DNA from: a virus
DNA: 36,594 bases
IMG/VR virus record: IMGVR_UViG_3300003873_000059
Location: 1 to 36,594 of that record
Strand: one strand, 5' to 3'
The notes beneath the pieces are model-generated. The model was not told the DNA's origin and ran no database searches. It worked only from the letters and a program-made list of their open reading frames with translations. The position numbers and the translations under genes are program-made. Each line of letters begins with the position of its first letter. Position 1 is the stretch's first letter. Below are positions 8,674 through 16,082 of the stretch, one piece after another.

Positions 8674-9396
8674 ATGTCATTACCAATTCTAACAATACCG
8701 AAATATAAAACCACACTTCCTGTATCTGGAATTGAAGTCGAATACCGACCATTTCTAGTGAAAGAAGAAAAAATAATGATCATGGCGGATGCTTCTTCTG
8801 ATGACAAAGATTTAGAGCAGGCAGTTTCTCAAATAATTTCAAATTGTACTTTTGGTAAAATCAATTCGGATGATATTTGTGAAACTGATATTGAGTGGAT
8901 CATCTTACAGATTAGGTGTCGCGCTAAAGGCTATAATACAACACTTTCTTTTCAATGCGAAAATGAAGTAGATGGCAAAAAATGTGGATTTGTCAATGAT
9001 ATTGATGTGGATTTACACAACATCGAAGTGAATAAACCAAACGAATCAAATCTTATTGATCTGGCTGGTGGAATCGGTTTGAAAATGAGAATTCCAAACA
9101 GCAAGATTTTGTTGGCTATTGATTCTATGGATATTCCTTCATTGGAGAAAAAGTTTATGACCATCTATGCTTATATCGAATCAATCTATAGCGCCGATCA
9201 AGTTTGGGAAGTAGAAAAACTCGAAAAGGAAGAGATGGACGATTTCTTTGGTACGTTTACTTCTGCACAGACTAATATGGTAGAAGAATGGATTTCTGAT
9301 GCGCCCGAACTTACATTGACAGTGGATTATAATTGTGCTTCTTGTGGCTGTACTGATAAAATTGAAATCCAAGGGATAGAAAGTTTTTTCGACTGA
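8674..9396 (+). CDS. 26: Baseplate hub assembly protein gp26
   Basis: 240 aa (T4 gp26: 208 aa). This is the T4 baseplate family recognised by 'LPVSGIEVEYRPFLVKEEKIMIM' near the start, then the 'QIISNCTFG' region. Cysteine pairs near residues 107-116 (C-x8-C) and 229-234 (CASCGC) suggest a bound zinc. The ribosome site is AGGAGATTTA. The last codons contain the slippery heptamer T TTT TTC, and the -1 frame continues into a gp51-like sequence. It probably works as a tail assembly chaperone, with the extended form made by frameshifting. Confidence 0.9.
   Translation: MSLPILTIPKYKTTLPVSGIEVEYRPFLVKEEKIMIMADASSDDKDLEQAVSQIISNCTFGKINSDDICETDIEWIILQIRCRAKGYNTTLSFQCENEVDGKKCGFVNDIDVDLHNIEVNKPNESNLIDLAGGIGLKMRIPNSKILLAIDSMDIPSLEKKFMTIYAYIESIYSADQVWEVEKLEKEEMDDFFGTFTSAQTNMVEEWISDAPELTLTVDYNCASCGCTDKIEIQGIESFFD
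9384..9390 (+). promoter_or_regulatory. Putative -1 ribosomal frameshift site T TTT TTC
   Basis: The heptamer fits X XXY YYZ in the gp26 reading frame (codons TTT TTC), six bases before the gp26 stop. AAGGGA at 9371-9376 is a Shine-Dalgarno-like element 7 nt upstream, as at dnaX. I see no convincing downstream stem-loop. Confidence 0.55.
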
Positions 9397-9578
9397 TATT
9401 GATAAGTGATAATCTTGAAACTTTTTATAGATTGAATTTTGAGATGATGCACGAATTTCATTATAGCTTGACTGAAATAGAAAACATGATGCCATGGGAA
9501 CGTGAGATTTATTCTTTCATGATCATAGCAAGATTACAAGAAAAAAAGACTGAATAAGAGGTTGACATGGCAGAAATA
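9390..9578 (+). CDS. 51: gp51-like frame, expressed as a -1 extension of gp26 or alone
   Basis: The -1 frame of gp26 is open from the slippery site to a TAA at 9576-9578, 62 codons, overlapping the tape-measure start by 12 nt. The sequence 'LNFEMMHEFHYSLTEIENMMPWEREIYSFMI' resembles small gp51-type hub assembly proteins and the T-part of lambda-like G-GT tail chaperones. If started alone, the first ATGs are 9444 and 9447, but neither has a usable ribosome site, which favours frameshifting. A frameshift product would be about 301 aa. T4 itself also has 26 followed by 51. Confidence 0.65.
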
Positions 9579-11447
9579 AAAGATAGTGCGACGGCTGATC
9601 TGGACAAAGCAAACGCTGCTGCCAGAAAGAAGGAAGCAGAAAAACGCGATAAACACTTAAAAGATATTGAGAACACTTTAGGTAAAGCCAAAGCGTCTTT
9701 TGATAGATTTGACGTTACCGCTCAGCACAATGAGAAACAATTATCTGAAATTTCTGGAAAATCCTCTGTGCTAAAAACCGTTGTTGAAGGCATGGATAAA
9801 GTAAAAGAAGCGGCTAATGGTTCTTGGCATGAGCAAAAAATAGCCAAAAATCATCTAAAAATTCTACAAAAAGAAATTGCCACAAACGGAAAGCTGTCGA
9901 AAGAAGAAAAAGAATTGTTGGAACAGCAGGCAGATACATTACAACAAGGGTTCAGAAGCAATTCTACTGCCATGACCAAAGTGAAAGGCGCATTGGAGAA
10001 ATACTCTGATGCCGCCGTAGCTGGTATTACTACTCTTTTAGGTAATTCCCCCGCGACGATGTTTTTGTCGAAATTGGTGGTTGATCAAACTAAGAATTTC
10101 TTCGCTAGAAAGAAAGAAAAGAAGATTCAGAAGGCAAGACTAGCAAAACAACGCGCATTAGACAGTAAAAAGATAAAAAAATCAGAAGAAATTGTAGATG
10201 CCATAAAAGAGGCCGATGATAATTCGGCAAACAGAGAATCGCCTGCTGATGACACACTTGAAAAGATTTTGTCTGTCGGCAGTAGTATATTAAAGGAAAT
10301 GACCAAGGGGAAAGATCGTCTTTCTGGATTGAAGTCAAAAGAAGATAAAAGAGAGAAGCCAAAAGCAAAGGTGGTAAAGGAAGAAAAAAAGAAAAATAGT
10401 GGAAATATACTCAAAATTATAGGATCACTTCTGTTAAAACCGCTGATGATGCTTGCTCCTGTTGTTGGTGGGGTGGGAGCAGCGCTTGGATTGCTTCTAT
10501 CCCCCATAACATTAGTCAAAAATATATTTTCTGGTTTGTGGAAAGTATTATCATTTGGTGTGTCTAAATTAAAAAATCTACTTGGATTCAAGCCTAAGAT
10601 GACGGGTGTTCCAAAAATCAAAAAGCCGTCTTTGGCTAAGCGGGTATCTGCGAAGGTATCAAACGCAAAAGGTTCCTTGAAAGGTTCGATTAAGAATATA
10701 GCAACAAAATCAAGAGGTCTTGGGTCGAAGGTATTATCTCATGCAGGAACATTCGCTCGTGGAGCACTCAGATTTGCGGGCCCTGCTGCAGCGGTTGCTG
10801 GTGCTGGAATGGCTGGATACGAAGCGGGGAAATATATTAGAAAAATTCCAGTAGTTCACAAATTAGCCAATAAGGGAACCAACGCGGTTTATAACTTTTG
10901 GCATGGTGACCCAAAGAAACTGGCTAAAAAGAGAAATGCGGAAGATGTTGTTTATAAAAATGGTCTAGCCAAAGCTAAAGGGTATAAGAGCTGGGATGAT
11001 ATGGCACAAAAAAGAAAAGCTGGTGAATATTCTAGTCTCGATCAAAATGCCGCAAATAACGGCGTTGGAGCAAAAGCAAAACATATTAGGAACGATACTC
11101 CAGATTCGTCTAATGTCAAAAAGACCTCGGATAGTCAAGATATTTTTATTCAGTCGACTGCCAAAAATATAAATCTTCATATTGACGGTAAATCCAATAT
11201 AGGAAATGCTATTGCCAACACCAGAAGAAATAACGGAAAGAAAAGTAGAGACAAAAATAGTTTTATAACTAGCACAAACAAAGAAATCAGAGAAAAGCAA
11301 ACAACAAACAATCACGCGCCAACTAAAGTAATATCAGCGCCCACGAGCAATGTGGTAAATCACAATTCTACTACTGTACAGCCGTCCCCAATTCCATGGA
11401 ATGCTGATGGTTCATATATCGCGGCTTCTAAAGCAAACACGTTCTAA
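9567..11447 (+). CDS. 29: Tail tape measure / hub protein gp29-like
   Basis: 626 aa (T4 gp29: 590 aa). It would set tail length and sit inside the tube. Residues 1-130 and 180-290 are Lys/Glu/Ala-rich and helical; 290-350 is hydrophobic ('LLLKPLMMLAPVVGGVGAALGLLLSP') and 395-425 is Gly/Ala-rich, as in tape measures with membrane-active segments. The C-terminal 100 residues are polar and low in complexity. Position after gp26/gp51 matches T4 (26-51-27-28-29). Ribosome site AAGAGG. It ends 10 nt before a strong terminator. Confidence 0.8.
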   Translation: MAEIKDSATADLDKANAAARKKEAEKRDKHLKDIENTLGKAKASFDRFDVTAQHNEKQLSEISGKSSVLKTVVEGMDKVKEAANGSWHEQKIAKNHLKILQKEIATNGKLSKEEKELLEQQADTLQQGFRSNSTAMTKVKGALEKYSDAAVAGITTLLGNSPATMFLSKLVVDQTKNFFARKKEKKIQKARLAKQRALDSKKIKKSEEIVDAIKEADDNSANRESPADDTLEKILSVGSSILKEMTKGKDRLSGLKSKEDKREKPKAKVVKEEKKKNSGNILKIIGSLLLKPLMMLAPVVGGVGAALGLLLSPITLVKNIFSGLWKVLSFGVSKLKNLLGFKPKMTGVPKIKKPSLAKRVSAKVSNAKGSLKGSIKNIATKSRGLGSKVLSHAGTFARGALRFAGPAAAVAGAGMAGYEAGKYIRKIPVVHKLANKGTNAVYNFWHGDPKKLAKKRNAEDVVYKNGLAKAKGYKSWDDMAQKRKAGEYSSLDQNAANNGVGAKAKHIRNDTPDSSNVKKTSDSQDIFIQSTAKNINLHIDGKSNIGNAIANTRRNNGKKSRDKNSFITSTNKEIREKQTTNNHAPTKVISAPTSNVVNHNSTTVQPSPIPWNADGSYIAASKANTF

Positions 11448-11457
11448 AACAAAAAAA

Positions 11458-11478
11458 GGGCGACCTTTATGGTCGCCC
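11458..11478. terminator. Bidirectional intrinsic terminator between gene 29 and gene 32
   Basis: A perfect 8-bp GC-rich stem (GGGCGACC/GGTCGCCC) with a TTTAT loop. It is followed by TTTCTT on the plus strand and by seven T on the minus strand, so it can stop both convergent transcripts. Confidence 0.92.
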
Positions 11479-11497
11479 TTTCTTACTTCTGTTGAAT

Positions 11498-12373
11498 CTA
11501 GTCCTCTGCCATCTTACGGAAGAAGTCCATTGCTGATTCAGTGCTTTCTGCTACTGGCTCCGATTTCTGTTCTGATACACTAGCAACAGGTGATTCTGCT
11601 ACTGGCTGTGAAGCCCTAGCGATTACGGGCTCTGTAGAACGAGTTCCGTCACCAAGTACACGTGCCAACCGCTTGCTTAATTCATCTTCTGACTTGAACT
11701 GATCTGGAGCAATAAATTCCTGTAGAGAATATTCCTGCTTCCAGATTTCTTCGATTGCTTTATCAGTCTTAGCGATTGGTGAAGATGCGGCAAAGTCACT
11801 CTTGTCATAGTTCACCATTCCCTGTACTTTACGAATCCGAAGATTGAAGTTAGCGCCTTCCCAGAAATCAAAGGGATTTAAGGCCTGTTCATCGTCAAAC
11901 TCCGGATACAAAGCAGATTTGATCTTGTCAAAAATCTTTGCGCCAAACTTGAACAGCATTACAGTGCCTTCGCGTTCTGGATTCTTCTTATCTGTTACTA
12001 CTAGAACATTGGCGATATACTGTAGACGGCGCTTGCGAGATCGAGCAATTTCCTTGTCTGAGTCGATTCCACTTGACCACAGAACCCCGTTCGATTTGCA
12101 TGCTGGGCAGTCATTACCAATTGTGGTCGGACAGTTTTCGATATACCATCCAGCCCCTTTGATAGAGTGACTAAAAATTTTGACCCAGGGCACCTCTTCC
12201 CCTTCTTTTGGTGGTAGAAAACGAATTACTGCCTGTGCGTTTCCGTTTTCGTCGCGTGCGGGGTAAAATTGCCTGTCATCTTTATTTTGATTGGATTTTG
12301 AATCTGATTGTTTAAACTTTTCTGCTAATGTCTCAAAGGACATTCTATTTTTCTTCATTGCTGATATTGACAT
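11498..12373 (-). CDS. 32: Single-stranded DNA-binding protein gp32
   Basis: 291 aa (T4 gp32: 301 aa). It coats ssDNA in replication, recombination and repair. The order is N-terminal basic cooperative region (residues 1-20), the OB-fold core with a zinc site H69-x11-C81-x7-C89-x2-C92 (T4 has the same H-C-C-C order), and an acidic Ser/Glu-rich tail ending in 'AED' that in T4 recruits partner proteins such as gp59. It lies downstream of gene 59 as in T4. The leader has hairpins and an A-rich start, suggesting T4-type translational self-control. Confidence 0.97.
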   Translation of the reverse strand: MSISAMKKNRMSFETLAEKFKQSDSKSNQNKDDRQFYPARDENGNAQAVIRFLPPKEGEEVPWVKIFSHSIKGAGWYIENCPTTIGNDCPACKSNGVLWSSGIDSDKEIARSRKRRLQYIANVLVVTDKKNPEREGTVMLFKFGAKIFDKIKSALYPEFDDEQALNPFDFWEGANFNLRIRKVQGMVNYDKSDFAASSPIAKTDKAIEEIWKQEYSLQEFIAPDQFKSEDELSKRLARVLGDGTRSTEPVIARASQPVAESPVASVSEQKSEPVAESTESAMDFFRKMAED

Positions 12374-12408
12374 TTTTTTATTTCTCCGTTTTATTTGCGC
12401 TAATTGTT

Positions 12409-12419
12409 GGCGTTTCGCC
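12409..12419 (-). promoter_or_regulatory. Leader hairpin of gene 32, possible autogenous operator
   Basis: GGCG-AAA-CGCC lies in the gene 32 leader, with a second weak GCAG/CTGC hairpin 15 nt further upstream and an A-rich unpaired stretch at the ATG. T4 gp32 represses its own mRNA through a folded leader plus unstructured AU-rich DNA-like sequence. I did not identify a pseudoknot. Confidence 0.35.
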
Positions 12420-12466
12420 TATTAGTTGCTATTTTGATTTACGCAGTTTTATGCTGCATTCTATTT

Positions 12467-12495
12467 ATGCTATACTTCTTTCGCCTCCTTGTCAA
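12467..12495 (-). promoter_or_regulatory. Sigma70-like promoter for gene 32
   Basis: TTGACA, 17 bp, TAGCAT. The promoter lies inside the last codons of gene 59, whose TAG stop is the first half of the -10 hexamer. Confidence 0.8.
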
Positions 12496-13090
12496 GAAAT
12501 ATTTTCTTCACTAATCCAATACATTTGTCTGGTTTCAACAATAGAAATGGTCTATAGTTCACTACACGTCTATCAAACAATTCAAACACAGGATCATCTT
12601 CCATTAAATCCGAAATATGTTGGTGACAATTCAAAGCAGTATCAACTACCATATATGTTTCTATGTTCAAATATCCTTGTGCTGTCATTCTATATAAAAT
12701 TGGTGCTTTGTTGTTCATCAACTCGAATATAGAATTGAAATCCAAATCTTTGTCGGTCATAAACTTTTTTAGTGAACGCAATTCTATATCAGCATTGTGA
12801 AAAAGTTTAGTGACTCGTTTCTTCCATTCGAAATATATATCTTGCGTTTCAATGTTTAATTGTAGATCCCCAATCCACGCATTAGGATTGTCAATGAAGT
12901 TTGCTACCAAAAACGGAACAATATAATCTATATGTTTGTTTGACAAATTCTCAAAAAATATTTTATCCCTTCGATTATCATAATTCTTTCTCTTGATATT
13001 GATTCTTGTTCCGTTAGCGGTGAAATCAAACGAAGAATTAAAGTGGGCTTTTATCGCGCAATATGTTCTATAGACTTCAAAACCAGTCAT
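12470..13090 (-). CDS. 59: Helicase loader gp59
   Basis: 206 aa (T4 gp59: 217 aa). It loads the gp41 helicase onto gp32-coated forks. The best landmark is the N-terminal helix run 'VYRTYCAIKAHFN' then 'YDNRRDKIFFENLSNKH' (residues ~37-53), which parallels T4 'YKLYLMIKQHM' and 'YQKRRDKYFFQKLSEK'. 'VANFIDNPNAWIGDL' also matches T4. It overlaps gene 33 by four bases. The end of the gene doubles as the gene 32 promoter. Confidence 0.93.
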   Translation of the reverse strand: MTGFEVYRTYCAIKAHFNSSFDFTANGTRINIKRKNYDNRRDKIFFENLSNKHIDYIVPFLVANFIDNPNAWIGDLQLNIETQDIYFEWKKRVTKLFHNADIELRSLKKFMTDKDLDFNSIFELMNNKAPILYRMTAQGYLNIETYMVVDTALNCHQHISDLMEDDPVFELFDRRVVNYRPFLLLKPDKCIGLVKKIFLDKEAKEV

Positions 13091-13332
13091 CCCACGTCTA
13101 GAGGAACAAATCCTAAATCATTGGTTGGTAACAATTTCTTCTCTGTTGCTTCTTGTTTCACCAGATTGTATAATGAACCAGTCACAAAATCCGCTGCGGT
13201 GATCTCATCGATATTATTTTCCAGACAAACCTGAGCAATGGCGGCCAAATAATCATGACCATCAGCCAATTCTTCAACACGAGCAACGAATTCTGCTCTA
13301 GCAATTCTAATCTTTTCTAGTTTATCTGTCAT
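13087..13332 (-). CDS. 33: Late transcription co-activator gp33
   Basis: 81 aa (T4 gp33: 112 aa). gp33 links the sliding clamp gp45 to RNA polymerase at late promoters. The C-terminal 50 residues follow the T4 pattern (an 'ENNIDE' turn, a hydrophobic helix with 'YNLVKQEA', then 'LLPTNDLGFVPLD', T4: 'IQSEAIDENLL...LDFL'). Position between dexA/dsbA and gene 59 is as in T4. Its presence implies clamp-dependent late promoters, in line with the CTAAATA boxes seen here. Confidence 0.82.
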   Translation of the reverse strand: MTDKLEKIRIARAEFVARVEELADGHDYLAAIAQVCLENNIDEITAADFVTGSLYNLVKQEATEKKLLPTNDLGFVPLDVG

Positions 13333-13865
13333 TCGTCCCCCATGATTTTACATAAATGTTTTGCTTGGTGAATAGCATCATCCAGAGCGTTATGCGCTGT
13401 GCCTTCGAACTTATCTTCATCTACTCGGAACAATGCTTTCATTGTTCGATAACATCTAGCATTCCAGAAATCCCATGGTATTTGCTGTTTTGTCACAGCA
13501 TAAGCATTAGACAAGATAGGAATATCAAATCCGGCACCACAAGACCAAGGATATTTTAGGTGATTGTCTTTGACGAACTTTGACAAATCCGACAATGATT
13601 CTGACAATGTTGGCGACGTCTGGAAGTCCATACAATCGTGTAAAACTTTCTGGGCGGATTCCCCTTGACCACACCACCAATTTACCGTATCTTGATTGAT
13701 CGACAATCCTGCGGTTTTACATGATTCTGTCAATATTGTTGTATAAAACTTTTCGCCAAATTTTCCAGAGTATGGATCGAATTGAACCGCGCCAATAGAT
13801 AGAATAGCTGCTGTTGGTCTGGTAGACAAAGTTTCCAGATCAATCATTACATGTTCTAAACTCAT
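13329..13865 (-). CDS. dexA: 3'-5' exonuclease DexA
   Basis: 178 aa from the ATG at 13865, which overlaps the dsbA stop (ATGA); a longer reading from 13889 would add eight unlikely residues. DEDD-family exonuclease: D9-x-E11 ('IDLET'), 'TVNWWCGQG' like the T4 DexA 'STIEWWKNQ', 'GAGFDIPIL' and the C-terminal 'AHNALDDAIHQAKHL' with the last catalytic His/Asp. T4 DexA is 227 aa and degrades 3' ends of host or phage DNA. Here it sits between dsbA and gene 33, not in the T4 early dex region. Confidence 0.88.
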   Translation of the reverse strand: MSLEHVMIDLETLSTRPTAAILSIGAVQFDPYSGKFGEKFYTTILTESCKTAGLSINQDTVNWWCGQGESAQKVLHDCMDFQTSPTLSESLSDLSKFVKDNHLKYPWSCGAGFDIPILSNAYAVTKQQIPWDFWNARCYRTMKALFRVDEDKFEGTAHNALDDAIHQAKHLCKIMGDE

Positions 13866-14122
13866 ACGGTAGGAGCAACTTCGATACAAGAGTCATAAAT
13901 GCCAATAACATCGTCAAATTCTGTCTCTACTTCCTGACGATTCTGAGCATAATACAATTTTGCTAATTTGCGTGTAACCTTTGGGTCTAATTCACAAGTG
14001 TCCTTCAACTTTTCACAAATGCCCTTCTGTAGTTCACGTTCTGCTGCCTGACGTGTTAGAGAGGCATCAAATTCCTTGATTGCTCGTGATATAATATCTT
14101 TGTCCGCGTTCGATAATGCCAT
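13862..14122 (-). CDS. dsbA: dsDNA-binding late transcription protein DsbA
   Basis: 86 aa (T4 DsbA: 89 aa). In T4 it binds DNA near late promoters. The C-terminal half matches the family: 'KVTRKLAKLYYAQNRQEVETEFDDVIGIYDS' parallels T4 'MFNRLLALYHKDNRDVFEAETEEVVELYD'. The gene order dsbA-(dexA)-33-59-32 is that of T4 apart from dexA. It has its own promoter at 14145-14172 and an AGGAG site. Confidence 0.88.
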   Translation of the reverse strand: MALSNADKDIISRAIKEFDASLTRQAAERELQKGICEKLKDTCELDPKVTRKLAKLYYAQNRQEVETEFDDVIGIYDSCIEVAPTV

Positions 14123-14124
14123 AG

Positions 14125-14265
14125 TTATTTTTCTCCTTTTGTTGATTCTACACTTTTCTCAGAATTTGTCAAGCGTTTATCCTCACATTCACATTGAGAT
14201 GGTACTCTACCACACTTAGAACAAAAACCTGTCGGTGTTTCTTCTCTTTGATGATAGTCAGGCAT
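14125..14265 (-). CDS. 46-aa zinc-ribbon-like protein
   Basis: 46 codons from ATG 14265 to TAA just before the dsbA ribosome site. It contains C15-x2-C18 and C25-x-C27 in 'GFCSKCGRVPSQCECED', a likely single zinc knuckle, and a charged tail. It overlaps the preceding short frame by 8 nt, so it is probably translationally coupled. The dsbA promoter lies inside its 3' end. Function unknown. Confidence 0.6.
   Translation of the reverse strand: MPDYHQREETPTGFCSKCGRVPSQCECEDKRLTNSEKSVESTKGEK
14145..14172 (-). promoter_or_regulatory. Sigma70-like promoter for dsbA
   Basis: TTGACA, 16 bp, TAGAAT, inside the 3' end of the small CDS at 14125-14265. Confidence 0.65.
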
Positions 14266-14380
14266 CGAGGTCTAATTCTTCAATTTTCAATTTTGTTGAC
14301 TTGGTAGAGAACGGTTTGAATTTCTCGTTAGGTATTTTCCTTTGCTCATACTGCCACCTTTCCCATGTCGATTTTATCAT
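14258..14380 (-). CDS. Possible 40-aa basic protein
   Basis: A 40-codon frame begins inside the end of td and stops 8 nt into the next small gene. The sequence is Lys-rich with an acidic end ('KIEELDLDA'). No good ribosome site precedes ATG 14380. An alternative frame starting as ATGA on the td stop is only 20 codons. It fills the gap between td and the zinc-ribbon gene, which is the main support. Confidence 0.35.
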   Translation of the reverse strand: MIKSTWERWQYEQRKIPNEKFKPFSTKSTKLKIEELDLDA

Positions 14381-15167
14381 GATGATTATAGTTCACCAAT
14401 TGTATATCTTCAAATTTGAAATCGTCGATCTCTTTGATGTCTGGATTTAATCCAAGAACTGGTAGATGTAATGGATTTCTCCTGATTTGAATTTTCACCC
14501 CAGGGATCTGATTAACATATAGATGAACATCGGCACCAGACCAAACCAATTCATTTGCTTCCAACCCTGTGATATGTGCTACCATATGAAGTAGAAGAGC
14601 ATAAGACGCGATATTGAATGGAATTCCAATCGGGGCATCATTCGATCTTTGATTCCAGATAAGATTTAATTTGCCATTAATTGCGACAAACTGAAAACAA
14701 TAGTGACAAGGGGGCAAAGCCTGTTTTCCATCAGCTACATTTTCAGCAAACGATTTTGAATCGTCGGGTAGAACACAAGGATCCCATGCCGATACAATTA
14801 ATCTACGATCGTCTGGATTTGTTCGAAGTTTGTCGATGACGTTTTGAAGCTGATCAACACCATTGAAATCTCGCCATGCGCTCCCATAAATTTTCCCGAG
14901 GTCACCGTTTTCATCAGCCCACGCATCCCAGATATGAACATTGTTATCTTGAAGGTATTTGATGTTGGTATTTCCAGAGATGAACCATAGAAGTTCGTGA
15001 ACAACACCTTTCCAATAGACGCTTTTCGTCGTGACAATTGGAAATCCTTTTGTCACATCAAATCGCATCTGTCTAGCAAATACGCTTAGAGTATCAATGC
15101 CTGTTCGATTGTGTTTTAATTCTCCATTCTTGAGAATATCTTTCAATAGCTTTTGATAGATTTTCAT
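14346..15167 (-). CDS. td: Thymidylate synthase
   Basis: 273 aa (T4 Td: 286 aa). It makes dTMP from dUMP with methylene-tetrahydrofolate. Diagnostic sequences are 'LKNGELKHNRTGIDTLSVF' at the N-terminus, 'ELLWFISGNTN', the active-site cysteine in 'ALPPCHYCFQFV', 'QRSNDAPIGIPFNIASYALL' for dUMP binding and 'ADVHLYVNQI' near the end. No intron or intein interrupts it, unlike the T4 td gene. It overlaps the upstream gene by four bases. Confidence 0.97.
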   Translation of the reverse strand: MKIYQKLLKDILKNGELKHNRTGIDTLSVFARQMRFDVTKGFPIVTTKSVYWKGVVHELLWFISGNTNIKYLQDNNVHIWDAWADENGDLGKIYGSAWRDFNGVDQLQNVIDKLRTNPDDRRLIVSAWDPCVLPDDSKSFAENVADGKQALPPCHYCFQFVAINGKLNLIWNQRSNDAPIGIPFNIASYALLLHMVAHITGLEANELVWSGADVHLYVNQIPGVKIQIRRNPLHLPVLGLNPDIKEIDDFKFEDIQLVNYNHHDKIDMGKVAV

Positions 15168-15382
15168 CCTATTACTACTCCGGTTGTTCGTAAAAGTTCA
15201 TCTTCAGTTCGGCCAGCTAAAGGCTGCCATTTTAATTCGTCTCCGTAATATGGTAGATCATCAGAGTCTGTAACCATGACAGAACCACAATGAACCTCGG
15301 TTTGCCCTTCATCCGCATAGTTGTAGATAATAGCATTGTCTGGAATCATTGCTAATTTTTCTTGTAGTTCTTTATTTGTCAT
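15164..15382 (-). CDS. 72-aa hypothetical protein
   Basis: ATG 15382 overlaps the preceding membrane-protein stop, and its stop overlaps the td start (ATGA), so it belongs to the td transcript. The protein is acidic in the middle ('TDSDDLPYYGDEL'). I recognise no family. Confidence 0.7.
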   Translation of the reverse strand: MTNKELQEKLAMIPDNAIIYNYADEGQTEVHCGSVMVTDSDDLPYYGDELKWQPLAGRTEDELLRTTGVVIG

Positions 15383-15738
15383 CGATCGCGAGCACTACAT
15401 TCTTTTATTGTTGTTTTCAAACTTTTTATCTCCTTAAAAATATCTATTAGAAGCATACCAAAGATTAGCGCAAAAAATGTGCCGACCAAACTGACGGCGG
15501 CATAATACAAGGTCTGTAAAATTATGTCTAACTTGACCTGTGATGTTACCACTTGAACGGTGGTGTCGTTGATATGAATAAATTCTTTGTGATCCAGCAT
15601 AATACTGCCAAAAAGAGAAACACATACAGCATTCGATATTGCTATCCAAATCGTGATGGCTGCTATCCATAATAACACCGGCGCCCTATATGCTAGGCAG
15701 TTCCAAGTATTTTCAAAGCAAATTAAATGTTTATTCAT
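15379..15738 (-). CDS. 119-aa protein with two membrane segments
   Basis: Two hydrophobic stretches at about residues 17-46 and 80-108, separated by a loop of about 35 polar residues, and a charged C-terminal tail. An inner-membrane protein is likely. Start and stop overlap both neighbours by 4 nt. No family recognised; a role in lysis or superinfection control is possible but nothing in the sequence shows it. Confidence 0.7.
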   Translation of the reverse strand: MNKHLICFENTWNCLAYRAPVLLWIAAITIWIAISNAVCVSLFGSIMLDHKEFIHINDTTVQVVTSQVKLDIILQTLYYAAVSLVGTFFALIFGMLLIDIFKEIKSLKTTIKECSARDR

Positions 15739-15935
15739 TTTCTACCTCTAAAATCCAAGTATTCTTCATCGTACTTTGTTATTTCTTGGCCCCATCCAGA
15801 AGAATTATACAAAATTTCAAATCCAATTTTCTCTATCGCTAATTGGGCAGCGCGTCTTGGTGCGAAATCTGCGCCGTCTGGCAATTCGCCGTGGTCATCA
15901 ACTAAAATTTCACATTTCCATTTTCTAAGTGTCAT
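15735..15935 (-). CDS. 66-aa hypothetical protein
   Basis: I chose ATG 15935 because GGAG lies 9 nt upstream; a longer reading from a TTG at 15950 would swallow that ribosome site. The protein mixes acidic and basic residues ('CEILVDDHGELPDGADFAPRR' region) and shares the 'LVDD(H/D)G' turn with the small protein at 19170-19382. First gene after the promoter at 15958-15986. Confidence 0.7.
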   Translation of the reverse strand: MTLRKWKCEILVDDHGELPDGADFAPRRAAQLAIEKIGFEILYNSSGWGQEITKYDEEYLDFRGRK

Positions 15936-15957
15936 TTCATTTATCTCCAATTGATTT

Positions 15958-15986
15958 ATGCTACACTAATGAATTGCTCTTGTCAA
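15958..15986 (-). promoter_or_regulatory. Sigma70-like promoter for the 15935-to-td operon
   Basis: TTGACA, 17 bp, TAGCAT, followed by GGAG and ATG 15935. It would read through the small genes and td. Confidence 0.75.
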
Positions 15987-16012
15987 GAACTTTCCTTTAG
16001 CTGTTTCTGGCT

Positions 16013-16066
16013 GTTTCTATACACCTAGAAACGATTTGAATTTCTTTTTGATATACTGCTATCAAA
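16013..16066. other. Two small hairpins in intergenic region
   Basis: Inverted repeats GTTTCTA/TAGAAAC (16013-16032) and TTTGATA/TATCAAA (16047-16066), each with a 6-nt loop. Neither has a proper U-tract, so they are weak terminator or mRNA-end candidates after the gene at 16083. Confidence 0.35.
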
Positions 16067-16082
16067 TCAAGAGTAAAGTGGC

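Noticed and set aside
9391-9440. Downstream stimulatory hairpin for the frameshift
   Set aside because: I looked for a stem within 10 nt after the heptamer and found none convincing, so I did not list it.
10127-10621. 164-codon minus-strand frame under the tape measure
   Set aside because: Low-complexity mirror of the Lys/Glu-rich tape measure, no start signals.
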